64,000 bases of DNA, from NCBI RefSeq assembly GCF_016808335.1, contig NC_053146.1, positions 8,625,015 through 8,689,014 of the forward strand, written 5' to 3'. This document shows, in pieces, positions 1 to 10,470 of the stretch. Every line of letters begins with the position of its first letter. Positions within the stretch are counted from its first letter, which is position 1. This stretch comes from Panicum virgatum. Lineage: Eukaryota > Streptophyta > Magnoliopsida > Poales > Poaceae. Made by a program: the position numbers and the translations under genes. Under the pieces are notes generated by a model. It was not told the DNA's origin. It worked only from the letters and a program-made list of their open reading frames with translations, and ran no database searches.

Positions 1-1800
1 TGGATCTCCGTAGTGCTTTGACGTGGGCGTATGGCCGGGCTAGAGCTGGTGCTCCTGGCTCGAATCTGCGCGAGAGTAGGAGTACTGGTGGTGTCAATCA
101 AGCTGTCTCCAATCCAGTACCGGCCATGCTTCTTCCCTTCTCCCACCCTCATCATGACTTCTGCATCAATGGGTTCCGTGCTCGGATCAAAGTCCGGCCC
201 ATTCACCTTCGTTGCCATCGAGTTGTACTCACTGAGACGACTGTGGACAGTCGCGTGGCTGTACGCTTCTGGGGGGTCCGCCGGGTTGTAGTTGACATCC
301 GATGTCGCCTTCCCTTTGTGGGCCAAAGCCCACGCCTTGATCGGGGGGCAAGGCTCGCCTCCATGTGAGGCCGACTGTGAAAAAAGAAAGATGATTACAA
401 ATTATGTACGGTTGAGTGTTAAAATGAAGAAATGAATTCACTTACCCATCTGGCCGCGTACTGTCATAGGTGACTGTTGCCCTGATGGTGCGGTGCACCT
501 GGCATCATCAAACGCCGCTGCCGGCAAGACTCGTGCATCTCCACCCAACCTTCCGCATACCACCTGTCGATTATCATGTCCCAGCACTGTTCATTCCTGG
601 CTAACCACCAAGGAATCACCTGCAGGTCATACATGACATATAAGAAGATCAACTGTAGCGTACTTCATTTTAGTAAAAGTCAATATTAATAATATTGTAT
701 ATTTACCCTCATATATTGTTCCCGAGTTAGCCTGAGGTTTCGCACAACCCCTTTGTTGGTCTTCACTTTTTCGATGCGACGTTTGTAATCACAGTTGGCC
801 TGCATGCGCGCCTCATAGAGCATAGTTGGCCTGGATGCGCGCTTCATAGAGCATATCCGCCACCAGCTTGTGACAGGCCGTGTTTGCCACCTCGCGTGCC
901 ACGGTCATCATTCCCTCCTCGCACCTATAGAAATCCTGCACATGATCATGAACGAAGCCATTATATCAAGAATGTCCAATTAATGAGATGTATTGACAAT
1001 TATAGCGCATACAAGACTTACCCACAATTCCTGCAACACCCGCTCTGCCTTGCTCGCAAAGCACCTGCCTTCCCGGTCCGGTCTATCGATGACTTGGATG
1101 TAGTGCTCCCAAGCCGACGCCGGCTGAAGACGGCTGTCAATCTCGATGCATCCAGGGTAGTGGTCCTTGCAAAGCAGGCCCAGAATGCCATTGGGATGTG
1201 TTTGTGAACACCTAGAACGACGATTACAAAATTCCTGCCAAAAATATTTGTGTAAAATTGGAATTGAAATATATAAGTACGAAACATAATGAAATAAGCT
1301 AAAGTTACTTACCTTTTACCATCCGGCCGAATAATCGGCCGTTGCTTGAGCGGTATAGGTCGGTTCGGGAGACGAGCGGGGCCTCGCATCCAGACGGCAG
1401 GTATGTTTCCTGCCACCCCTCCTTGGTCGTCGTCCTCCTCACTAGAGGCCTCCTCCTCCTCCTCGTCCTGCTCTTGCTGCTGGTGGTCCTCCTCCTGGTC
1501 CTGCTCCTGGTCCTTCTCCTCCTGCTCCTGCTGGTCCTCCTCCTGGTCCTGCTCTTGCTCCTCCTCGTCCTCAGGGGAGGGTGACCTCGCGCGAGGCCCC
1601 CTCGTCCTCCTGCTACTCCTGCCGCTCCTCGTCGTCTGTGACGTGCCGGCATCCTCATCTAGTGGAGGCACCGACGAACTTGCCTCACCCCTCCTCCTCC
1701 TCGTTCTCCCTCCAGCCATCTGGGAGGACTCACCTCTACCAGCAACTCTGCGCAGCACGGCCTCCAACAACTGCATCATACCTCCGCCACGCCCCACCAT
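1..1800 (-). pseudogene. CACTA second gene (plant transposase PF03004-like), multi-exon, broken
   Basis: Proteins of this type are thought to bind CACTA ends and assist TNP2. Exons read by eye on the minus strand: 1313-1800 (start MVGRGGGMMQ), 1022-1211, 708-935, 446-619 and from 374 to beyond base 1. The boundaries show GTAAGT-like donors (1312, 1021, 445) and CAG or TAG acceptors. Exon 1 encodes a basic segment, then a long D/E/Q-rich run (1440-1600), then PNRPIPLKQRP. Exon 2 contains ILGLLCKDHYPGC and ASKAERVLQELW. Exon 3 has EEGMMTVAREVANTACHKL, and exon 5 has AWALAHKGKATSDVNYNPAD, typical of the family. Two lesions: a 31-bp tandem duplication in exon 3 (794-855) shifts the frame, and exon 4 has an in-frame TGA at 464-466. 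The gene runs off the window. The family call is secure; the exact splice sites are predictions. Confidence 0.8.
794..855. repeat. 31-bp tandem duplication inside exon 3 of the CACTA second gene
   Basis: Positions 794-824 and 825-855 are the same 31-bp unit with two mismatches (TGCATGCGCGCC versus TGGATGCGCGCT). Since 31 is not a multiple of three, the second copy shifts the reading frame of the exon. It is a simple slippage or repair duplication. Confidence 0.9.
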
Positions 1801-1992
1801 CTTTGATCGATCACCTAAAATTAAAAGGGGCAAACCAATCAGAACAATATTTAGAAATTAATTAATGCAAGTAGTAAAAAAACATAATCCGAACATGTAT
1901 TACAAATTAATTGTTGCAAGTAGTAAAAAACAAACATAACTAGAACAAGTGAAAAACTGATATAATTGTTGCAAATACGGATCTTACATGTA

Positions 1993-4021
1993 TTAGAAAT
2001 ACTCTTCAAGATCGGGATTAATTGGATCGTAAGTCTCATCATCGCTATCACGTCCGTCGATATCATCAACGGCGTGCTCCAAAGGAAGAACGCTTTCATC
2101 ATCACTGTCATTGCCTAAACATAATCGCTCAAGTAATTCCAAGTCCTTCGCATTATGAACCTCATCCCCGGCATCCTCGTGAACAAAACTTTCATTGTTT
2201 ACATCCATTTCGATTGCTTCGGTTAAATCTATTTGGAAACTCCCTTGTAGCCCATCTTCTTGAAAGAACTCTCCTGTATATGTGTTTGGGTCTATGTTGT
2301 AATCTTTATTGTTCGGGACAGGTACTTTACCGTGAGGGGACACCTTATACACAACATCCCAACCCTTGAGACGATTGTCGGTTTGGCACGGGTATGACAG
2401 ATAATAAACTTGTATCGCCTGTTGAGCTACAACATACACATCATCTCCTGGGTACACGGATGACCGCTGAATTTCGACTAGCCCAATATTCGGGGTACGT
2501 CTCACAGCTTGAGGATCAAACCAATGACATTTGAATATGACAGGTTTCAGAGGTACGGACCCATGAAACGACAGTTCATATATTTCTTCAAGTGTTCCGT
2601 AGTACCCGAGCCCATCATCTCCTGGCGTGAAAACTCCGGTATTTGTTGTTCTTCGATTGGGCCGAATCTGCTCGTGCTTTGTTGTATGAAATCGATGCTG
2701 CCTTGCATACTGGACAAGGGAACTTCCCGTGGACACACCAGCCACAGAATATCCCATACGCCGGCAGATCATGCAGGGAATAGTGGTACCAAACATACAT
2801 TCTGAAGTTTGTCTTTGTAGCTCGATCGTATGTCCAAACCCCATCGTCCCAAGCACGGAGCAAATCGTCAATCAGGGGCTCCATGTACACACTCATATTA
2901 TTTCCAGGGTGTCCAGGAATTATCAACGGCAAGAATATGTTCTGTCATTGAAAAATAACGCCAGGTGGGAGATTCAGTGGGATAACGAACACGGGCCAAC
3001 AAGTGCAAGGGCCAGCCGACATTCCATAGGGATTGAAGCCATCTGTCGCCAGTGCAACATGTACATTACGAGCCTCCAAAGCTTTGTGATGATGAATCTC
3101 GTCGAAATGGGTCCATGATTGAGCATCGGATGGATGCACAAGCTTATTAGGATTGTAACGAGTTCCCATTTTGTGCCATGTCATCTGCTTCGCGGATTCC
3201 TCGGTCATGAACAGACGTTGGATTCTTGGTATGGGCGGCAGGTACCGTAGGACTTTCACGGGTACCGCGAGCTGCCTCTTCTGACCATCATCAGAGTCTA
3301 CCTCCACGAACCGAGAGGATTCACACTTTGGACAGTACTTTGCTTCAACGTGTTCTTTCCTAAATAAGATGCATCCCTTGGGACAAGCATGTATCTGTTC
3401 ATATGGCATCTTCAGTGCACGAAGGAGTTTCTGTGCCTCATACATGCTCTTTGGAAGAATGTGCCCTTCCGGAAGCATGCTGCCAATAACTTGTAACATA
3501 ACATGAAAGGCGTCTCGACTCAAGGTAAATTGGGACTTCACGGCCATTAGGCGGCCAATGGCATCCAATTGTGAAACCTTGGTATGACCGTGAAGGGGTT
3601 GCTAGGCTGCAGCCAACATGTCATAGTACGCCTTCGCGATTGCCTCTGGCTCCTCCTCCTCCCTACGTCCTTCATCAAAATGTGCTTCATGAAAGTTATC
3701 TAACATGTCTGCAACCCCAGCATCAGCGTCATGTTCTTCAATGCGTTGCCTAACAACTTCGTCTCTCATATGATTGGCTTCGCCATGGTAGGTCCACCGG
3801 ATACAATTTCTCGTAAATCCATAATTGCAAAGATGATTCGTCATGATTTCGCGTGTTTGTCGACGCGTGTTTGCACATTTATTGCACGGACACCAGGTGG
3901 TATTGCCTCCTTTGAGCTTTGCAAATGCTCCATCCAAGAAAGCCTCGGTCTTGTCAATCCACTCCCTGGACAACTGACCCCCACATTTCCATCCAGTATA
4001 CATCCACGCACTGTCATCCAT
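1993..4021 (-). pseudogene. TNP2-like CACTA transposase, internally deleted and stop-interrupted
   Basis: This gene would encode the DDE-type transposase that cuts and rejoins the element. The N-terminal part (3602-4021) is the transposase-associated domain with a conserved zinc-binding pattern (CPCNKCANTRR, MTNHLCNYGF). The next part (2945-3568) contains CPKGCILFRKEH and KYCPKCESSRF, then GTRYNPNKLVHPSDAQSW. The next (2615-2932) holds MEPLIDDLLRAWDDGVWTYD and GWCVHGKFPCPVC of the TNP2 core. The last part (1993-2871) is a DUF4216-like domain (FKCHWFDPQAVRRT, DVYVVAQQAIQVYYLSYP). The first three are in one frame, separated by TAG (3602-3604) and TGA (2945-2947). The DUF4216 part is in another frame and follows almost directly, whereas complete family members have several hundred residues between. 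An internal deletion near 2640 therefore removed part of the catalytic core. Non-functional. Confidence 0.88.
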
Positions 4022-4690
4022 CCTCTATCATATCAATGAGTAATATAATATAAAAGATCATCCTTGCATCTACACGATGTCTACCAATTCTAATAGGTTA
4101 AGATAGGTCATAATCCCACCCGAGAGGATGCGTAGCTGGGGTTGGTTATCATGCTCTACACCGATCCGAGGCAGAATTTCGGCAGCACCTCCCCGCTGTT
4201 CTCCAAATACACGTCCCGAAAAAGGAGATTGTGTATCCGGAGAACAACGAGGAAATGATGCCGAGACTCTGTCTCGAATCGGCGTTGACCATGAGAACTA
4301 ACCCCATCTACGCACCCTATCAGGCTGTCCAAAAAATGTGGACAATTCGAAACAGATACGGTCATACATATGCAAAGATCTTCATATATCCAACTGTATC
4401 TCCTTCGAACGGGTGACGCCTAACTCGGTTACTCCTATACGAACATGAAACGGAATGAAGTGTTGTTTGCATTGTCGTCACCTATGGCTCGACGGTGGCC
4501 GAGGCGATGTCGCGCGTGTCGGTGCGGACGGCTCGAGGACGGTGTGCACAATAGCCTCTCCTGCCAAAACAGATACAGAATGGTGTCAATTGAAAATTTT
4601 AGTACCACCTCTCCCCTCGAAATTGAAGTTTTCTAACCCTGCAAAAAAAGCATCAATGCACTGGCTCACCTATGGGATGTTGAGCCACAG
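4022..4690 (-). other. Non-coding 5' leader of the CACTA transposase gene
   Basis: This 670-base stretch lies upstream (minus sense) of the transposase start. It contains a low-complexity-free segment around 4160-4400 with short direct similarity between its halves (CCCGAAAA, GAGACTCTGTCTCGAATCGG) but no coding domain I recognise. I interpret it as first exon or promoter sequence of the element. Confidence 0.45.
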
Positions 4691-5590
4691 CGGGGCGGCA
4701 AAGCGTCGGTGGAGCGGTGGAGCGTCACGGCGGGGCGCCAGTGCGTGGCCGCGTGGCGTCGGGGCGGGGCAGGGCGCCAGAACTCAGGGCCGGTGTGGGG
4801 CCAGGGCAGGGCAGGGCACCGGGCCGAGGAAGCCGGCCGGCGTGGTGTCGGGGCGAGGTGTCGGGGCGCGGCGTGGCGACGGGGCACGGCGAGATGGCAG
4901 CTCGGCGAGGGCGGCGTAGGGCACACGCGGCAGCACGGCGGGGCGGCGGCTCGGGGAGGTGGCGGAGGCCCCGCGCCGCGGCACGGCGTGGCTGCGGCTC
5001 AGCTCGGCGAGGTGGCGGAGGCCCCCCGCGGGCGGGGCGGCGGCTCGGCTAGCCGAGGTAGCGGAGGCCCCGCGCGGTGGCGTAGCGGGGCGGCGGCTCG
5101 GCGAGGTGGCGGAGGCCCCGCGCGGCGGCACGGCGGGGCACCGCCTCGGCGTGGTCGCGGAGGCCCCACGCGGCGGCACGGCGGGGTGGGTGACGCGCGC
5201 GGCGGCTCGGTGCGCGCGGCGGGGTGGGGGGAGAGGGCGTTGGCACGACGGTGCGCGCGGCGGCTCGGCGAGATGGGCGAGGTGGCGATGGCTGCAGAGG
5301 GCGCGCGCGGCGGCATGGCGGCGCGGCGGCTGGGCGAGGTGGCGGAGCGGCGGCACGGCGGGGTGGGTGGCGCGCGCGCGGCGGCTCGGTGCGCGCGGTG
5401 GGGTTGGGGAGAGGGCATTGGCACGACGGTGCGCGCGACGGCTCGGCGAGGTGGGCGAGGTGGCGAGGGCGCGCGCGGCGGCACGGCGGCGCGGTGGCTG
5501 GGCGAGGTGGCGGAGCGGCGGCACGGCGGGGTGGGTGGCGCGCGTGCGGCTGCTCGGCCTGTGCGTGTGCGTGTGTGGTGTGGGGGGCTA
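4690..5590. repeat. GC-rich minisatellite array (GGCGGCTCGGCGAGGTGGCG type)
   Basis: About 900 bases of extremely GC-rich sequence built from variants of a unit containing GGCTCGGCGAGGTGGCGGAG, spaced about 45-50 bp in the left part (4940-5190). The right part is a higher-order dimer of about 177 bp: the segment with TTGGCACGACGGTGCGCGCG recurs at about 5240 and 5417. Long open frames exist in all frames because stop codons are rare in such composition. It sits between the transposase leader and the terminal repeats of the CACTA element, where grass CACTAs often carry GC-rich tandem arrays. Confidence 0.8.
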
Positions 5591-5700
5591 CAAAGCAAAC
5601 AGCTAAGTGTTGGGCGAGTGTGTTTGCCGTGTGCCACGATCCATGGCACACGGCAAATAACCTATTTGCCATGTGTCCCAGGCACGGCACACGACAAAAT
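5591..5700. repeat. Inner CACTA sub-terminal repeats (TTTGCCGTGTGCC palindromes)
   Basis: TGTTTGCCGTGTGCC is followed by its complement GGCACACGGCAAAT, then TTTGCCATGTGTCC and GGCACGGCACACGACAAAA. These inverted pairs are the binding-site-like sub-terminal repeats of this CACTA family, separated from the outer block by an AT-rich spacer. Confidence 0.8.
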
Positions 5701-6487
5701 AAGTTTTTTAAAATCTCTCCAAATTCAAATTCAAAATTGGTTATACAAAATTTTATCTAATGAACATTGAAAATACATTGCCAAAGACACTAAATAATTC
5801 AAGTTTTATGGTTTTATGAAAATAAATCTATTATTTCATGCGTTTCTATATTATATCACATGATTCTATTTAATTGAAAAAATAAAATAAAAATACAAAG
5901 CAGAAGCGAAAAATTACCAAATTTTGGAATCAAGGAATCTAAGTTGGGTATTGCATATACAAAAAGTTTAGAGTCAAAATCAAATTCAACCGTAAGTTTC
6001 ATTCGAAATCTGAACTGTTATTTCTCAACTCTACAGCTCTTCTACGCATATTCTCGGATTTTTAACAAGCATATGACGAAACTTCAACGGATCCTTCTTA
6101 AAAAAATTTCATGGCTTCCACACATGAAATTATGATATCATGCCAAATTTTATGATTTTTTGACTTCATATGTAATTTATATAATTTTAATACGATTCGG
6201 CCAAAAGATCATAGTCATGGTTCGTGAACAAGATCTTCAAAATTTACTTTGGTTTTCAGGCATATGTCCTCACATTGACCTCCTGAACTTGAATATCATT
6301 TTTGAGTTCATTATATTCCACCACTCAAAACACTTCCAGCTTAATCGCAAAAAAATTGATTAAACAAATTAAATCATTAAATATAGTAAAACTATAAATA
6401 CAAATACCAAAGTTTACTAGGGAGCAACATGTATTGTGTGCACATAAAAGAAAAAGTTGGGACGCCAGAATCAAAATTTTTTTGAAA
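5701..6487. other. AT-rich spacer inside the CACTA element, no gene seen
   Basis: About 790 bases of AT-rich sequence between two blocks of sub-terminal repeats. I found no open frame with recognisable content, no tandem repeat and no nested element ends. It may be non-coding element sequence or an old insertion that has lost its ends. Confidence 0.5.
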
Positions 6488-6959
6488 ACTTTGCCGTGTG
6501 CCTAATAATATGCACTCGCCAAACAAAAAACACACACGGTAAATCAGTACATTTGCTGTGCGTTTTCTTCAGCACACGGCAAAGAAAAAATGAACGGTGG
6601 ATGGACCTCCTTTGCCGTGTGCCAAACGGCCGGCACACGGCAAACAAAACGGCCCCAGCCATTCCAAACGGTGCCAGAATGTTTGCCGTGTGCCCAACGT
6701 CTGGCACACGGCAAAGAAGAAAGCTTTGCCGTGTTTTTTTTTCATAAGTCCACAGTCAATGAAATATTTTTACCGGGCGTCGAATCTTTACCGTGTGTCT
6801 TTTTACGGGGCACACAGCAAATGCCCTCTTTGCCGTGTGCTATATCTTTTCCGTGTGCTGCAGTTCGGGCACACGGCAAAGGCCCTCTTTACCGTGTGCC
6901 CAAGATACAGCACACGGCAAACCCTAAGGCACACGGCAAATACGCACAATCCCGTAGTG
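6488..6959. repeat. Right terminal and sub-terminal repeat block of the CACTA element
   Basis: At least ten copies of TTTGCCGTGTGC or its complement GCACACGGCAAA, mostly in inverted pairs (for example around 6610-6645, 6680-6715 and 6865-6930), ending in the terminal CCCGTAGTG. In En/Spm elements such repeats bind the helper protein. The flanking sequence lacks them. Confidence 0.9.
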
Positions 6960-7129
6960 GTGGCAATTGGATCTGGGAGAACGGCAAGCAAGAAGAGATG
7001 CAGATGAGAACGAACAGATGAGTGGAGGAGAAAGAGTAAATATCAGATACGCCTTCGTCACTGGTAATGCGACCCACTAATTTGCTCTTGGTCTTGCCAA
7101 GCCGTGAATGGTTAAGAAATCCTAACCGT

Positions 7130-7240
7130 GTAGGCAAGTTTCACTAAAAACAGTTCCCTACAACAAGTTCTGATGATCCTGCCTGATTACGCCGATAGGG
7201 AGCGCTCGAGCTCAAGTCTTGCCTGCCGTATGGTAGCTCA
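7130..7240. repeat. Diverged paralogue of 11080-11210 (old cluster duplication)
   Basis: The run ACAACAAGTTCTGA...CCTGCCTGATTACGCCGATAGGGAGCGCTCG...GCTCAAGTCTTGCCTGCC is repeated with substitutions and small gaps at 11080-11210. It marks the start of the two diverged host units that make up 7130-9400 and 11080-12049. Confidence 0.7.
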
Positions 7241-7380
7241 CCATCCCAACAGAAGATATATGTTTACTCTTTTGACTCAGTCTTGCAGATCAGCCGTTAC
7301 TGCATGTAGAGTCAGAGTCAATGAGTAGGTGCCAGAAACCGGGGCGTTGTGGCACTTGCAAATATTCCATAGTAAGGCAG

Positions 7381-7600
7381 GATGAGATCGTGCCACTAAA
7401 ATTCATGATGTATCCCATCCCCAATACCAAACTCTTGACAGGTGAAGCTTCCGACTTCTAGTTACGATGCCATTCAGAATCCCTTTTAACTTCTCCATTT
7501 ATGTTTTTTGTTTTTTTGATGTTGCCGGTAGCACCGGGAAGCAAGTGGTCTATTAGTCCCTTGAAGCGTGCAGTTTTATAGGCATGCATAGCAAATTCAG
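7381..7600 (-). ncRNA. miR2118-like module A (decayed, leftward)
   Basis: Plus-strand 7402-7424 contains ATGATGTATCCCATCCCC, close to the miR2118 core TGATGCCTCCCATTCC. On the minus strand this reads GGGGATGGGATACATCATGA, which resembles the miR2118 passenger strand or target site. About 150 nt upstream (minus sense) is CCTATAAAACTG (plus 7571-7582), a TATA-like box also found at similar spacing in modules B, D and E. The flank TCTAGTTACGATGC is shared with module C. No full-length partner arm is visible, so this could be a decayed MIR2118 precursor or a 21-PHAS trigger site. Confidence 0.42.
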
Positions 7601-7694
7601 ATTTTACAACGCTCTCACATCGGTCACCTACTGGGCAGCTAGTAGTTATAGTTATATACACTGAGCAAGTGTTTGGTTTGAGACTAGTGGGATG

Positions 7695-8398
7695 CACTAA
7701 TACAAGACCGGGCATTCGTTGGTGGACGTTAGTACTGGTTTGGTGGATGCTAGTACCGATCACATTTAAAACCGGTACTAAATGGCCTCAGGAGACATTT
7801 TAGTAGCGGCTTCAAATTTGAAAGCCCCGGAGCCATTTTAGTACCGGGCCAAAACGAAATGTCACCCTTTAGTACTGGCTGATTTTTTGGCTCGGTACTA
7901 AAATGACGTGACCACTTAGTACCGGTCAATGAAACCACCCGGTACTATAGGATGACATTTAGTATCGGTCGGTGTCTTGACCTGGTACTAAATAGTCCTC
8001 TATGAGTTATTTCAAAAGGAAAGCGTCTCCTACCTAATCACATGTGATGTGTAGGTGGAATGGTAAGGAAGGTTCACGCGAGGTGAGAGGTCGTAAGTTT
8101 GAATCCCATGGACCACACATGCGCATATTACGCACGAAATTCGCGTGACTTGTGACTTGAGCCTTGTGACGATGCGCGCCTCCGAGCTGTTCCTCAATTT
8201 TTTCTTTATTTATTGGACATAAAGCTCCTGACTGGTACTAAATGGCCCTAAAAAAATACCAGGCATTTTTGCCGGTACTAAATGCAAGCGCATTTAGTAC
8301 AAGCGCATTTAGTACCGACCAATCGGTACCGAACACCCGACCGGTTATAACCGAGGGTTCCGGCCCAGTACTAATGTCTAGTTCTCTAGCTAGCTGTG
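7695..8398. mobile_element. Small non-autonomous CACTA element (TTTAGTACCGG family), TSD ATG
   Basis: The element begins CACTAATACAAGACC at 7695 and ends GCTAGCTGTG at 8398, flanked on both sides by ATG (7692-7694 and 8399-8401), the 3-bp target duplication expected of CACTA. The interior carries many TTTAGTACCGG or CCGGTACTAAA repeats near both ends. No transposase is encoded. The ends are partly eroded compared with the sister element at 62868-63436, which has the same repeats and the same internal tRNA-like segment. Confidence 0.85.
8044..8116 (+). other. tRNA-like 73-nt segment within the CACTA element (degenerate copy)
   Basis: This 73-nt stretch aligns end to end without length change to 63210-63282 in the sister CACTA element. 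It keeps a B-box-like AGTTTGAATCCC and an A-box-like AGGTGGAATGGTA. The outer bases GTGAT and ACCAC can partly pair. The anticodon-stem pairing seen in the sister copy is lost here, so it is unlikely to be a working tRNA. Confidence 0.5.
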
Positions 8399-8401
8399 AT
8401 G

Positions 8402-9446
8402 GGTTGAACCCGTCCCAGTTTTTTTGGATTAGGTTGATCCCATTTGATGTTTGGTTAGGGTATCCCTTGTTATTTTTGTTTGGTTGCAAGAATATGGAAA
8501 TGGGTTGAGGTGGCCGTGTTAACACCATTTGCTAGTCCTACCATAGGACCCACATGTCATTCATTCCGCTCACCTTCTTCCTCCTCCCTCCCCGCTCCCA
8601 CTGTTTCTCCACCCATGTTGCTTGCTCCCTACTCCTCACCGCGCCGCCCAACCCGGCGGGCCAAACTCCGCGACGCGCCAACCGACCCGACGCCCGACTT
8701 CTGCACCGCCGCCCGAGCTTTGCGACACGCCGCCCACCCCACACCTTTTTATTTAGATAAAGGAATAAACTGGCTATCATCTAGTTGATATATGCATGCA
8801 AGAGTTACATGAGTTCTTAGACTCTAAACCTCGAAAACGGACCTCAAATACAAGGAAGAAAGCTCTAAAACAAGAAAGAAACATATGTAAGACTAAGCTT
8901 TAAATTTCTTCTTAGCTCCTATTTCATCCTTGCAAAATCTTCACGTCGCCCGCCCCGCCCGCCCGCCCCGCCCCGCCCCGGTGCCGGCGTCCTCTATCCG
9001 CCACCGCCGGTGCTCGGCTCCGCATCGGCGTGAGGCGGGTGGAGGATGCGAGGGCTTAGCATATGCACAAGTACGCTGTATATTTACAACATTTGTGAAA
9101 ACCTAACATATTTATGACGCTGGCCACGTTGAGTTTAACTCTAGAAAGAGGGACCGATGAAATTATGAGAGATGCTGTTGCTAGCTCCCCTTGATGTACA
9201 ATTCTATTTTTTTGTGAAATTGAAAGTTTTTGTTAATTTGAAGATCTTTACATCAAAATGATAAAAATATTGAAACATTCCAGGCCTCTGCATATCTGGA
9301 ATTTATACAATCTTAAAAAGAACAAAGAAATAAACATAACTCCGGGGTTCTTATCATATTATTTATAGGTTCTGCTAATTAGTGTAGACGATAAGATTCT
9401 CATTATTTCACATGGTACTGTCGATCGATTTCATGGCACCTAAGTT
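8402..9446. other. Host sequence without recognisable gene
   Basis: No coding domain recognised. It contains a C-rich run of CCCGCC/CCGCC units (8947-8987) able to form G-quadruplexes on the minus strand. From about 9060 to 9400 it is a diverged copy of 11820-12049 plus 26154-26180 (shared landmarks: GTTGAGTTTAACT, GGACCGATGA, CTAATTAGTGTAGAC, TAAGATTCTCATTA). Confidence 0.55.
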
Positions 9447-10470
9447 TTTTTTTTGAGAGAACCGGGTTTATATTCCATTAAAGGTAGTTTGCACCATACA
9501 TCTTACAAAGACAACCTTTAAAGAAAGAAAAATTACAGACCAGCCCTTGTAAGAAGCGCCCGGTTGTTCTGCTCACCGGCGGCCGGAGGGGATGCCCTGA
9601 AGCCGACCACCAACCCAACGAAGCAGCTTCAAAGTTTTGAAATGGCCCCCGGAGAAGCACGCCGGAGAAACCGACATGCCGTGAAGTCGTTGAAAGTGCA
9701 GGCCGAGCAAGATGGCCGACAACCATCACTTCGCCGGTGTAGAAGGAGTCCGACGCCTCACACAACACCAACTCCAACACGCCGATGAAGAGAACACCCA
9801 AAAGGAGATACAAACCACCAAAGAAGGTGGGATCTAAACACCACCCCGAGAAAGAGGGATCTACACACCGACCCGATCTCCCAAGATGGTAACCAAACCT
9901 CCAAAGGCCACCGCCAGAAAAGCAAGCGCCGACATCGACGGAGCCGAGGGAGGGACAGAGGAAGAAGCCACCGGGATCTGGAAAACTCACCAGAGGTCCA
10001 GATAAACCGAGCTCATCTTTTATTCTCCACAGAGCTTCGCCGGAAGAAGAAGCAGCAGATTCGCCCACAACGTGGCCAAACCCACCACCCCAGCCACCTC
10101 CGACGGCACTCAGGAGCACAAAAGCAGCGGCAGCCATAACAGGCTCCACCGAAACCCTAACCCTACTGTATATGTAGCTATAAACACGGGAACTCAAAGC
10201 CGCCGCCGATTCAGCCGAACGTCCTCCTCCGACACCAGCGAGGGTGCCAGAGGCAAGGACGCCGGAGAATCGACGGAGGAAGCGTGAATCGCCCTCCGGT
10301 CGCCGCTCTTTACTGTGGAGCTCTGGAAAGGTCGAGAGCGATATAGAGTGAAGTTTGGTGTGTGAGAGATCAGCTCCATAGGCTGAATTCTCGATCCGTG
10401 CTGTTTGAGCTGGCCCATAAGCTGCGTAGCCTAGTAGCCTAGTGGGCTGGCCGATAAGGCTCATCAACCC
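9447..10470 (-). mobile_element. Poly(A)-tailed retroposon-like sequence with a 329-codon open frame
   Basis: Read on the minus strand the segment ends ATATAAACCCGGTTCTCTC followed by an A-run (T-run on plus at 9447-9456), as expected of a LINE-mobilised or processed sequence. An open frame spans 9478-10467. It encodes a G/S/F-rich product with hydrophobic stretches (for example MAAAAFVLLSAVGGGWGGG about one third along) but no domain I recognise, and its reading may be incidental to GC-rich composition. I could not find target-site duplications. An alternative is the 3' part of a truncated non-LTR element of a grass-wide repeat family. Confidence 0.45.

Larger units (their letters stand above)
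1..6959 (-). mobile_element. Large CACTA (En/Spm-type) DNA transposon, left end outside window
   Basis: The right terminus reads CCCGTAGTG at 6951-6959, which is CACTACGGG on the minus strand, the start of an En/Spm-type terminal inverted repeat. Just inside it is a dense block of sub-terminal repeats (TTTGCCGTGTGC and its complement). Two genes read leftwards: a TNP2-like transposase (1993-4021) and a second gene of the plant transposase PF03004 type (from 1800 to beyond base 1). This gene order is usual for grass CACTA elements. The left terminus lies outside the window; the bases after the right end are GTG (6960-6962), a candidate 3-bp target duplication. Both genes are broken, so the copy should be immobile unless helped in trans. 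Confidence 0.9.

Noticed and set aside
2022..3118. Several plus-strand frames opposite the transposase
   Set aside because: They are antisense shadows of the minus-strand TNP2 and DUF4216 coding sequence.
4709..5770. 353-codon plus-strand open frame and overlapping frames on both strands in the GC-rich block
   Set aside because: All frames are open because of the GC-rich tandem repeat; product is only R/G/A low complexity with no domain.
9478..10467. 329-codon host membrane protein gene
   Set aside because: Located in a poly(A)-ended retroposon; hydrophobic segments come from translation of GC- and T-rich sequence, no conserved domain.
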